Shown: positions 15,296 to 21,719 of the stretch, piece by piece
Position numbering within the stretch: position 1 is the first letter of the stretch
Layout of the letters: every line of letters starts with the position of its first letter
Source of the DNA: an uncultured Ellagibacter sp.
Lineage (GTDB): Bacteria; Actinomycetota; Coriobacteriia; Coriobacteriales; Eggerthellaceae
Direction of reading: 5' to 3'
Length of the DNA stretch: 25,600 bases
NCBI RefSeq assembly: GCF_934617235.1
Contig: NZ_CAKTTZ010000036.1
Span: 1 to 25,600, forward strand
The notes under the pieces: generated by a model
What the model saw: only the letters and a program-made list of their open reading frames with translations
Told to the model about the DNA's origin: nothing
Databases searched by the model: none
Program-made: the position numbers and the translations under genes

Positions 15296-16825
15296 ATGCT
15301 GGAGAACGCTGATAAGCAAAGCTATGGTGAAGGTGCTGACGGAAGAGACGTCGATTATCTGCTTCGTGCGAAAGACGCGTGCGCGAAAGGCGACGCCGTG
15401 CTCGGCATGCATCTGTATTTGACCGCCTTCGAAAAGGCAGCGGGAGCTGCAGGAGAGCCGAGTCCCGAGGCGATTGATGCGCTGAAGAAGGCGTGGGATT
15501 TGGCGTGCGATCTTAAAGAGCGATCCCTTGCTGAGTACATCTTCGGGAAGCTCGATCCGTTCTTGAGTGCGGGGGAGTCTGCGGAATGCTCGGCGCAGCT
15601 GCAGCGGCTTGCCCTCGATAAGCTTGAGGAATTTGGGCTTTCCAAAGACGAGCTGCAAGATGTGGCTGAGATGATCTCGAGGGATTTCCTTGGGTTTGAC
15701 GCGAAGCTGTTCAAGGTGGAACCCTTGGGCGATCTCGCGTCGGGCGCTCTGCCGTCGCTCGCGGCGGGGAAGGGTTCGGTCGAGTCGAAGGGCGATTCTG
15801 CTTCCGAGGATGACTCTTCTCGTGCTGACGGGCGCGAAGCTCGCTCCGAAATGTCGCCGCTTTCGAAGCTTGCGCTCGATGCTGGTGTGAAGTCGGCTGT
15901 TGAGCCAAAAGAGAAGCTCACCTACGACGATCTTGCAGGCTACGATGCGGCAGTCGCGACGATGCGCGATTTCGGCATCGGCATGCAGGACGACGAGGAT
16001 TTCAAGGCGCTCGTCACCTTGCTGAACGCTCGGCACGGGCTGGACCGCTTGCCGGTGACCGACACCTTCGTGTTCCGCTCTCCAGCGCGCGAAGATGCCG
16101 GTCGATTCGTGCAGGCGACGATTGGCGAGCTCAAGCTTCCGGCGATGCGCATGCGCATGGAGGAGAACCTCTCCGGCATGCCGATTCTTTGTGTGATGGG
16201 GCCCGCTGGCAACGTGACGCGGCCGACGCGTCCCGAAAGCGCATTCTCCGGACGCGGTATTCTTGTGCTCGAAGATATCGATTTGTGGAGCGCCCCGCAG
16301 GTGGATTCGGGGGATGATTTCGAGGGCTTCGTGTACGCCTCGCTTTCTCGCGGTGCTCGTGAGGCTATCGAGCTCATCCGATCCGCGGTGGACAACCCCG
16401 ATGTCTATGTCTTGGCGTCGGCTTCGAAGGATGCGGAAATCGACCCGTTCTTCCTGGAGCTTCTCGAGCCGCTGTCGCTTATCGACATCGAGTGCCCAAC
16501 GGCGGAAGAGCGCGTCGAGATCTGGATGGAAATCGCTCGCGACCATCCTTCGATCCGAGGGGTACGCATCGCTGACCTGGTGCGTTATTCGGTGAACATG
16601 CCGCGTTTCGACATCTATATGGCTGCGCGCGAGGCTATCGAGGAGGCTTACAAGGAGAGCCTTTTCGCGCGCCGCTACGTTCCGGTTACGCGCGACAACC
16701 TCTTCGATAAGCTTGCCGCCTATCAGCCGCTTGACTCGAAGGAATACCACGAGCTGGAAGAGCAGGTAATTCGCGATTTTCGCCAGGATTTGGAAAACAT
16801 CGACGACTTGCTTTCGGGCCAGTAG
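15296..16825 (+). CDS. Degenerate AAA+-like protein without Walker A
   Basis: I do not recognise a named family, but the C-terminal half has an AAA+ outline. ATG 15296 follows GGAGGTG. Residues 15-140 are helical and TPR-like in texture. Residues about 145-205 are a Ser/Asp/Glu-rich linker. From LTYDDLAGYDAAV (208-220), which looks like the start of an FtsH/Cdc48-type AAA domain, the order is as follows. The segment RSPAREDAGRF (261-271) sits where GPPGTGKT is expected but has neither Gly-Lys nor Thr. A Walker-B-like ILVLEDIDLW lies at 322-331 and a sensor-like YVLASASKDAEIDPFF at 371-386. PTAEERVEIW (401-410) follows, typical of AAA+ proteins after the arginine-finger region. It probably does not hydrolyse ATP by the usual mechanism. 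It is first in an operon with an Rrf2 regulator 14 bases downstream. Confidence 0.72.
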   Translation: MLENADKQSYGEGADGRDVDYLLRAKDACAKGDAVLGMHLYLTAFEKAAGAAGEPSPEAIDALKKAWDLACDLKERSLAEYIFGKLDPFLSAGESAECSAQLQRLALDKLEEFGLSKDELQDVAEMISRDFLGFDAKLFKVEPLGDLASGALPSLAAGKGSVESKGDSASEDDSSRADGREARSEMSPLSKLALDAGVKSAVEPKEKLTYDDLAGYDAAVATMRDFGIGMQDDEDFKALVTLLNARHGLDRLPVTDTFVFRSPAREDAGRFVQATIGELKLPAMRMRMEENLSGMPILCVMGPAGNVTRPTRPESAFSGRGILVLEDIDLWSAPQVDSGDDFEGFVYASLSRGAREAIELIRSAVDNPDVYVLASASKDAEIDPFFLELLEPLSLIDIECPTAEERVEIWMEIARDHPSIRGVRIADLVRYSVNMPRFDIYMAAREAIEEAYKESLFARRYVPVTRDNLFDKLAAYQPLDSKEYHELEEQVIRDFRQDLENIDDLLSGQ

Positions 16826-16839
16826 AGGGGGCTTTACCG

Positions 16840-17355
16840 ATGGATATCACACGACGCTGCGACTACGCGTGCAGAATATTGCGCGCCGCATATCGCAACG
16901 GCGAGGAGCGCATGTCCGTTGCGGAGCTTGCCGAGCGCGAGGGAATTCCCTATGCGTTTGCGCGGAGCATTCAGCATGACCTCACGAAGTGCGGTTTCGT
17001 GAACACGACGCGCGGCGCCCATGGCGGGCTGTGCCTTGGGTGCGATCCCGCCACCGTGACCGTTCGCGATGTGGTGGAGGCGGTCCAGGGTCCTGTGAGC
17101 GTTTCCGAGTGCGGCGTGGGAAGTTCGCCGTGCGGACGCAGCGACACGTGCGCGTACAACAAAGTGTGGCGCGGTGCCGACCGCATCTTGAGCGAGTACT
17201 TGGGGTCGATTACATTAAAAGATCTCTTCGAGATGGGCGGTGAGCATCCGCGCGTTCGCGAGGCACTCGGTGATTGCGCTGATGGTTGCGACGCATGCGC
17301 GAGCCGCATCAACCTGGCCTTGACCGAATCGTGCCATGGGAAGGTTTCCGACTAG
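16840..17355 (+). CDS. Rrf2-family transcriptional regulator with Fe-S-type cysteines
   Basis: Winged-helix Rrf2 protein of 171 residues, related to IscR and NsrR. The N-terminal DNA-binding domain includes DYACRILRAAY, SVAELAEREGIPYAFARSIQHDL and the wing RGAHGGLCLG (58-67), matching the family's RGxxGGxxL. Cysteines at 91, 98 and 104 (C-x6-C-x5-C) lie where IscR and NsrR ligate an Fe-S cluster, so it is likely a redox, NO or iron-sulfur sensor. A second group, Cys146, Cys150 and Cys153 (plus Cys165), sits near the C-terminus; this is not standard for the family. ATG 16840 follows AGAGGGGG. It is preceded by the AAA+-like gene and followed, after 1 base, by a DNA glycosylase gene, suggesting one operon. 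Its targets are unknown. Confidence 0.9.
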   Translation: MDITRRCDYACRILRAAYRNGEERMSVAELAEREGIPYAFARSIQHDLTKCGFVNTTRGAHGGLCLGCDPATVTVRDVVEAVQGPVSVSECGVGSSPCGRSDTCAYNKVWRGADRILSEYLGSITLKDLFEMGGEHPRVREALGDCADGCDACASRINLALTESCHGKVSD

Positions 17356-17356
17356 C

Positions 17357-18226
17357 ATGGCGGAACTTTGCTGTCCGTGGCCCGAGAGCGCTCCATCTCC
17401 CGAGGCGTTTGTTGCCTTGGTGAGGCGCGAGGGGCGGCGGCTCTATCGCGACCTTCCGTGGCGTTATATCGACGACGCTTACGCAGTGCTAGTTTCCGAA
17501 GTGATGCTTCAGCAAACGCAGGTGAAGCGCGTTCTTGGCCGCTGGGAGCGATTTTTGGCGAAATTCCCCACACCCGATGCCTTGGCGAGCGCGAGCACAT
17601 CGGATGTGGTCGGGGAATGGCAGGGACTTGGCTACAATCGCCGTGCTCTCGCCCTCAAGCGGGCATGCGAGATTTGCTCGCGGGATTTCGGAGGGAAGCT
17701 CCCCGAGGCTGCTTGCGACCTCGAACGGCTTCCTGGAATCGGCCCCGCAACGGCTGCGGGGGTCGTTGCGTTCGCCTTCAACCGCCCTGCGCTGTATCTT
17801 GAGACTAACGTGCGAACAGTCTTTCTCCATGAGCTTTTCCCCGATGAGGGGGGTGTTCGGGATAAGCAGCTCGAGCCTTTGGTCCGCGCAACATGCCCTG
17901 CGGAGAACCCTCGCGAGTGGTATTATGCGCTGCTCGATTACGGCGCGCATTTGAAGGCGACGCTCGGCAACGCCTCTCGCCGAAGCGCGCATTACACGCG
18001 GCAGAGCGCGTTCGAGGGGTCACGGCGCCAGAAGCGCGCTGAAGTGGTGAGGATCGTGCTTGCGGCCGAGCGTGCGATTCCGCTTCCCGAGGTTCACTCC
18101 CTTCTTGATACCTTCGAGCGAAAGCATGGGCGCGATGGCGTTGACGACGTGCTGTTCTCGTCTATCGTGGCGGACCTTCAACGAGAAGGTTTTTTCACCG
18201 TCGAGAACGATCGTGCGCGCGCCTAG
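17357..18226 (+). CDS. MutY-like HhH-GPD DNA glycosylase lacking the Fe-S cysteines
   Basis: Base-excision repair glycosylase of the endonuclease III/MutY superfamily. The MutY-type LPWR (33-36) and SEVMLQQTQV (47-56, catalytic Glu48) are present. So are the helix-hairpin-helix LPGIGPATA (125-133) and the downstream conserved region LYLETNVRTVF (147-155). In MutY the equivalent of the latter is LDGNVxRVL, with a catalytic Asp. Here that position is Glu149, exactly 101 residues after Glu48, the same spacing as Glu37-Asp138 in E. coli MutY. The four-cysteine Fe-S loop expected around residues 200-220 is absent, and so is the long MutT-like C-terminal domain (289 residues total against about 350). 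I chose ATG 17357 (GGAAGG about 12 bases upstream); ATG 17336 inside the rrf2 gene is possible. Adenine opposite 8-oxoG is the likely but unproven substrate. Confidence 0.85.
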   Translation: MAELCCPWPESAPSPEAFVALVRREGRRLYRDLPWRYIDDAYAVLVSEVMLQQTQVKRVLGRWERFLAKFPTPDALASASTSDVVGEWQGLGYNRRALALKRACEICSRDFGGKLPEAACDLERLPGIGPATAAGVVAFAFNRPALYLETNVRTVFLHELFPDEGGVRDKQLEPLVRATCPAENPREWYYALLDYGAHLKATLGNASRRSAHYTRQSAFEGSRRQKRAEVVRIVLAAERAIPLPEVHSLLDTFERKHGRDGVDDVLFSSIVADLQREGFFTVENDRARA

Positions 18227-18237
18227 AAACGCGTATG

Positions 18238-18246
18238 TGGTAGAAT
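18238..18246 (+). promoter_or_regulatory. Extended -10 promoter of the mntP riboswitch transcript
   Basis: TG-G-TAGAAT (18238-18246) predicts a start near 18253, immediately before the first riboswitch helix. No -35 match is evident. Confidence 0.5.
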
Positions 18247-18254
18247 GCTCGAAT

Positions 18255-18344
18255 CCGTGGGGGAGTAGTCGGCGCCATCTGGCGCGACTTGGCCAACATA
18301 CTGCTCATTTGAGCTGGTCAAGCCTTAAATGACAAGACTCGCGG
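18255..18344 (+). promoter_or_regulatory. Manganese (yybP-ykoY) riboswitch
   Basis: The two invariant segments of the yybP-ykoY Mn2+ aptamer are present: GGGGAGTAG (18260-18268) and ACAAGAC (18332-18338). The outer helix P1 can form between CCGTGGG (18255-18261) and CTCGCGG (18338-18344). Internal hairpins GCGCC-ATCT-GGCGC and GCTC-ATTT-GAGC occupy the arms. The next gene is mntP, the usual partner of this riboswitch. The 3' strand of P1 is also the 5' arm of a competing hairpin (18340-18365), a plausible expression switch. Mn2+ should stabilise P1 and turn the exporter gene on. Confidence 0.9.
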
Positions 18345-18398
18345 TGTGACGCTTGTCGCACCGCGCTTCCATATGCCGGCGCGCAAGCCGGTTTTTTT
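18340..18398 (+). terminator. Riboswitch expression platform: competing hairpin and intrinsic terminator
   Basis: CGCGGTG (18340-18346) and CACCGCG (18359-18365), with an extra GAC/GTC pairing inside, form a strong hairpin that excludes P1. It is followed by the terminator CCGGC (18376-18380) and GCCGG (18387-18391) with a T7 run at 18392-18398. The terminator lies 54 bases before the mntP start codon, so read-through must be regulated. Confidence 0.82.
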
Positions 18399-18452
18399 GT
18401 GCCCGAAAGCGGGGGCTTCGGGCGTGCGCGCTAAGACGAGAGGAATGAAGCT

Positions 18453-19034
18453 GTGGGTTTTATCGAGCTGTTTTTGATAGGCGTTGGGTTGTCGATGGAC
18501 GCGTTTGCCGTTTCCATTTGCAAGGGGTTGGGGATGAAACGCCTCAACATGAAACAGGCGCTCGTGATCGGGCTTTTCTTCGGGGGCTTTCAGGCGCTCA
18601 TGCCGTTTTTGGGATGGGCGCTTGGAACCCAGCTCGCCGATTTCATCACTCCGATAGATCACTGGATTGCGTTTATTCTGCTTGCGATTATCGGCGGGAA
18701 GATGCTCCTCGACGCGATTCGCGGAGGTGACGAGGAAGACGCGGGCGAGCCGAAAGATACGAGTCTCGACTTTAAAGAGCTGCTCATGCTGGCAATTGCG
18801 ACGAGTATCGACGCGCTCGCCGTGGGCATCACCTTCGCGTTCTTAGGCGTGAACATCGTTTGGGCGATGGTGATCATCGGCGTGACGACGCTCGTGCTCT
18901 CCGTGATCGGCGTTGCCGTGGGGCACGCTTTCGGCGCGCGCTACGAGAAGGGCGCGACCATCGTGGGCGGCGTCGTGCTCATATTGATCGGCTGCAAGAT
19001 CCTTCTCGAGCATCTGGGGGTTTTGGCGCTGTAA
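18453..19034 (+). CDS. mntP: Manganese efflux pump MntP
   Basis: Inner-membrane Mn2+ exporter of 193 residues with six predicted helices arranged as two repeats. Both repeats carry the family motif with acidic membrane residues: GLSMDAFAVSICKG in the first and ATSIDALAVGITFA in the second. GGFQALMPFLGW follows the first motif. A short charged loop (GGDEEDAGEPKD) separates the halves. GTG 18453 has AGAGGA about 9 bases upstream and gives the usual protein start. Expression is controlled by the Mn2+ riboswitch and terminator directly upstream, which supports the assignment. Confidence 0.96.
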   Translation: MGFIELFLIGVGLSMDAFAVSICKGLGMKRLNMKQALVIGLFFGGFQALMPFLGWALGTQLADFITPIDHWIAFILLAIIGGKMLLDAIRGGDEEDAGEPKDTSLDFKELLMLAIATSIDALAVGITFAFLGVNIVWAMVIIGVTTLVLSVIGVAVGHAFGARYEKGATIVGGVVLILIGCKILLEHLGVLAL

Positions 19035-19063
19035 CCCTGGCGCTGGTGCCCCTCGCGTTGCCG

Positions 19064-19115
19064 GCCGCATCCCGCGGGCGGCGTATTCGAAGGTCGCGCC
19101 GCATCCCGCGGGCGG
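19064..19115. repeat. Two direct copies of an 18-base GC-rich element
   Basis: The sequence GCCGCATCCCGCGGGCGG occurs at 19064-19081 and again at 19098-19115, identical in both copies and 34 bases apart. Each holds the 8-base palindrome CCCGCGGG. It lies between the convergent ends of mntP and pheA. There is no T-run, so it is not a standard terminator. A REP-like intergenic repeat family is possible. Confidence 0.7.
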
Positions 19116-19157
19116 GGCGGCTTCGGCTTTCGGGCAATGCCCCTCGTCAAGCGCTTG

Positions 19158-20009
19158 CTACTCGATGGGGTAGCTTCCGAGTATCTTCACTTCGCGCAGC
19201 TTCAACCGCAAGCAGTTCAGTGCCGTTTGAATGTGCGGCTCGTTCGCGTTGCCCTCGAACTCGATGAAGAACATGTAATCGCCAAGGGCCTGCTTGGTCG
19301 GGCGCGACTGGATAAGGGACAGGTTCACGCCTGCATAGGCAAACTCTGACAGGATCATGTTGAGCGTGCCCGCACGGTCCATATTCAGGAAGAGCACGAC
19401 CGAGGTCTTGAACTTCGAGCCGGTGAACACGGGCACATGCCCCTGGCGGCCGATGAGCGCGAAAAGCGTCTGGTTGCCGAAGTGGTCCTCGATGTCGTGC
19501 GCGAGGACCTTCGCCCCGTGGATTTCGGCAGCGAAGGCGTTCGCGATTCCCGCTGTGTGGACATCGGCTGCGGCAAGGCGTGCGCTTTCCGCGGTAGACG
19601 ACGTGGTGACGGTCGTGCGGCCCGGCATCTTCTCCGCCATGAATCTGCGGCATTGGGCGAGCCCCTGCGCATGGGAGGCCACCGTGGTGATGTCCCCGAT
19701 TTCGGCTTCGGGATTCACGACGAGGCAGTGGTGGATGTCGACGACTTCTTCGCCCAAGATAACCGATGAGCTCTTCAGCGCGAAACCGTCGAGCGTGGCA
19801 GTAACCGGCCCCTCGATGGAGTTCTCCTTCGCAACGACGCCGTACTCGCAGCGCCCGCGATCGACGCAGTCGAACACCTCGTCGAAAGAAGTGCATTCGA
19901 TGAGGTCCGGATTCTCGATGCCGAGGCGCTTTGCGAAGGCGAGCGTCGCCTCATGGGAATAGGTTCCGATCGGACCGAGGAAGGCAATGGCGTTGTCGGG
20001 TGAGCTCAT
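19158..20009 (-). CDS. pheA: Prephenate dehydratase
   Basis: Converts prephenate to phenylpyruvate in phenylalanine biosynthesis. The 283-residue protein has a catalytic PDT domain (1 to about 190) and a C-terminal ACT regulatory domain (about 200-275). Motifs seen are GPIGTYSHEA (12-21), VVAKENSIEGP (58-68), TTSSTAESA (135-143) and NQTLFALIG (179-187). The last corresponds to the catalytic TRF motif and keeps Thr181, but has Leu instead of Arg. In the ACT domain the Phe-binding ESRP motif reads QSRP (234-237) after GVNLSLI. I chose ATG 20009 because AAGGAG lies about 10 bases upstream; the longer frame begins in non-coding sequence. It lacks a chorismate mutase domain, so it is the monofunctional type. 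It is transcribed divergently from the hydrogenase operon. Confidence 0.95.
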   Translation of the reverse strand: MSSPDNAIAFLGPIGTYSHEATLAFAKRLGIENPDLIECTSFDEVFDCVDRGRCEYGVVAKENSIEGPVTATLDGFALKSSSVILGEEVVDIHHCLVVNPEAEIGDITTVASHAQGLAQCRRFMAEKMPGRTTVTTSSTAESARLAAADVHTAGIANAFAAEIHGAKVLAHDIEDHFGNQTLFALIGRQGHVPVFTGSKFKTSVVLFLNMDRAGTLNMILSEFAYAGVNLSLIQSRPTKQALGDYMFFIEFEGNANEPHIQTALNCLRLKLREVKILGSYPIE

Positions 20010-20393
20010 ATGCGGGTAACTCCTTGAAAAGCGATTTTCACGTGCGCGAACATTGTAACGGTGGCTTACGGTTTGCGGGAATAATCTCGGAAAAGTTCTT
20101 GAATGCGGTTTGCTCGCGACGCGAAAGGCCAAATGTGAAGTTATTTTAAAATGAAACTTAGTTAACATTTCAATAATTAATATGATGCCTGAACAGGCAT
20201 AATTGGTGTTACGTAGCAATATTGACGTAACATTTTCGGTACAATCATTTGTTTTTTCGTCCCTTCGCGCCAATCACGTGATACTAAGTGCATAAAATAG
20301 CTAGGTTTTATAGGGAGAACGTTCGCGCATGCATGGATCGGTATGCGTGGACGCTCGCGAAATTGGTTAATGAGAGGAAAAGGAGGTGTGCAC
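20010..20393. other. 384-base divergent regulatory region between pheA and the hydrogenase operon
   Basis: No gene is visible. Near pheA, TACAAT on the minus strand (complement of 20052-20057) is a possible -10. Positions 20130-20190 are strikingly AT-rich for this genome. The hydrogenase promoter with two dyads is at 20185-20245 (listed separately). The long leader between about 20252 and 20393 holds a 10-base palindrome ATCACGTGAT (20273-20282). It also holds a weak hairpin ATAAAA/TTTTAT (20292-20311), the palindrome GAACGTTC (20317-20324), and the ribosome binding site AGGAGG (20381-20386). Confidence 0.65.
20185..20245 (+). promoter_or_regulatory. Candidate activator-dependent promoter of the hydrogenase operon with two dyads
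   Basis: TACAAT (20240-20245) is a good -10 but no -35 stands at 16-18 bases. In that place is a perfect 8-base dyad, TGTTACGT (20207-20214) and ACGTAACA (20225-20232), spacer 10. Upstream is a second perfect dyad, ATGCCTG-AA-CAGGCAT (20185-20200). The predicted start near 20252 puts the dyad centres at about -32 and -60, which suits an activator replacing the -35 contact plus a second regulator. Confidence 0.55.
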
Positions 20394-21719
20394 ATGGTAA
20401 ACGAAGCTACTGCTTCCGAGTTCTCTGAAATGCTCGAAGCGCGGGGGGTTACGCGACGCAGCTTTATGAAGCTTTGCGGTACGATCGCAGTTGCGGCAGG
20501 TTTGTCAGAGCTTGCTGCTCCACGCGTTGCTTCTGCATTGGAAAACTCCGTTATCGGTGCAACCAAGGGAAACCTGTATCCGGTCATCTGGATCGAGGGT
20601 GCGTCGTGCACAGGCTGTACGGAGTCCTTTGCCCAGGTTGAAACGCCCGATCCGGCTGAGGTGGTTCTCGAGCTTCTGTCGCTTAATTACTCCGAAACGC
20701 TCTCTGCGGCGGCCGGTTGGTCGATGGAAGAGGCCAAAGAGCAGACGATCGAATCCGGCAACTACGTCCTTGTGTACGAGGGAGCCGTTCTTGAGGGGTG
20801 GGGCGGCCAGGCACTTCGCGTTGCGGACAAGCCCGGCACCGAGCATCTCATCGAGGCTGCTGAGAAGGCAAAGACGGTTATCGCGCTCGGCTCTTGCGCT
20901 GTGAACGGCGGCTGGATGGGCGCGCACCCGAATTCGGCGGACGCGCTTGGCGTTGAGCAGTTCCTCAAGAAGTCCGGTATCGATGTCCCCGTTGTGAACA
21001 TCCCTGGCTGCCCGGCGAACCCCGAGTGGCTCATCTCCGTGCTCGTCGACGTCATCATGCTCGACAGCAAGCAGCTCAAGCTCACGAGCGACAACAAGCC
21101 CGAAGGCATCTTCGGTCAGACCATTCACGACAACTGCGAGCGTCGCGGCCACTTCGAGAACGGCGAGTTCGTCTACAAGTTCGGTTCCGAAGAAGAGGCC
21201 AAGGGCTACTGCCTCTATCCGCTCGGCTGCCGTGGTCCGCAGACGAAGTCCACGTGCGGCATCACGATGTGGAACAACCGTCGCAGCTGGTGCGTCCAGG
21301 CGGGCTCTCCCTGCATCGGTTGCTGCGAGGCGAACCCCAACGACCCGGGCGACAACTGGGTCGAGGTGAACACCCCGTTCTACAAGCGCCATCGCGACCT
21401 GCGCATCGGCGATTGGATGGTTCAGCCCGGCACGATTGCCCTCACGCTTACCGGCCTGGTGGCGGCGGCACTCGTCGTGCATGGCTTCGGCATGAAGGCG
21501 ACCGGACGCATGGACGGCGGCGCCGACTTCGAGACCATCCGTAAGTGGGATAAGGATCATCCCGAGAGCTCCATCGGCACCTACGACCTCACCGACGAGG
21601 AGAAGGCGCAGGCTTGCAAGGAGAACTCCGGCAACGTTTCCCAAAAAGAACGTCTCTACGACACCATCGGTGTTCGTCCTGACATGAAGAAAAACGATAC
21701 GGAAGGAGGCCAAGAGTAA
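20394..21719 (+). CDS. [NiFe] hydrogenase small subunit, Tat-exported and membrane-anchored
   Basis: Electron-transfer subunit of a group 1 respiratory uptake hydrogenase. The Tat signal is TRRSFMK (20-26) followed by a hydrophobic stretch to about residue 48, so the folded dimer is exported. All three cluster sites are visible. The proximal [4Fe-4S] uses Cys72, Cys75 (SCTGCTES), Cys168 and Cys206 (IPGCPANPEW). The distal [4Fe-4S] uses His245, Cys248, Cys273 and Cys279. The medial cluster uses Cys288, Cys307 and Cys310 (SPCIGC). A C-terminal transmembrane helix (about 346-364) anchors it. About 75 charged residues follow that helix and should face the cytoplasm, which is long for this family. 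ATG 20394 follows AGGAGG by 7 bases. Classification as the coriobacterial group 1i type is my inference from taxonomy. Confidence 0.95.
   Translation: MVNEATASEFSEMLEARGVTRRSFMKLCGTIAVAAGLSELAAPRVASALENSVIGATKGNLYPVIWIEGASCTGCTESFAQVETPDPAEVVLELLSLNYSETLSAAAGWSMEEAKEQTIESGNYVLVYEGAVLEGWGGQALRVADKPGTEHLIEAAEKAKTVIALGSCAVNGGWMGAHPNSADALGVEQFLKKSGIDVPVVNIPGCPANPEWLISVLVDVIMLDSKQLKLTSDNKPEGIFGQTIHDNCERRGHFENGEFVYKFGSEEEAKGYCLYPLGCRGPQTKSTCGITMWNNRRSWCVQAGSPCIGCCEANPNDPGDNWVEVNTPFYKRHRDLRIGDWMVQPGTIALTLTGLVAAALVVHGFGMKATGRMDGGADFETIRKWDKDHPESSIGTYDLTDEEKAQACKENSGNVSQKERLYDTIGVRPDMKKNDTEGGQE

Noticed and set aside
15236..16750. A 504-codon minus-strand frame
   Set aside because: Antisense to the AAA+-like gene. 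The plus-strand frame has a ribosome binding site, promoter and AAA+-like motif order, so it is the real one.
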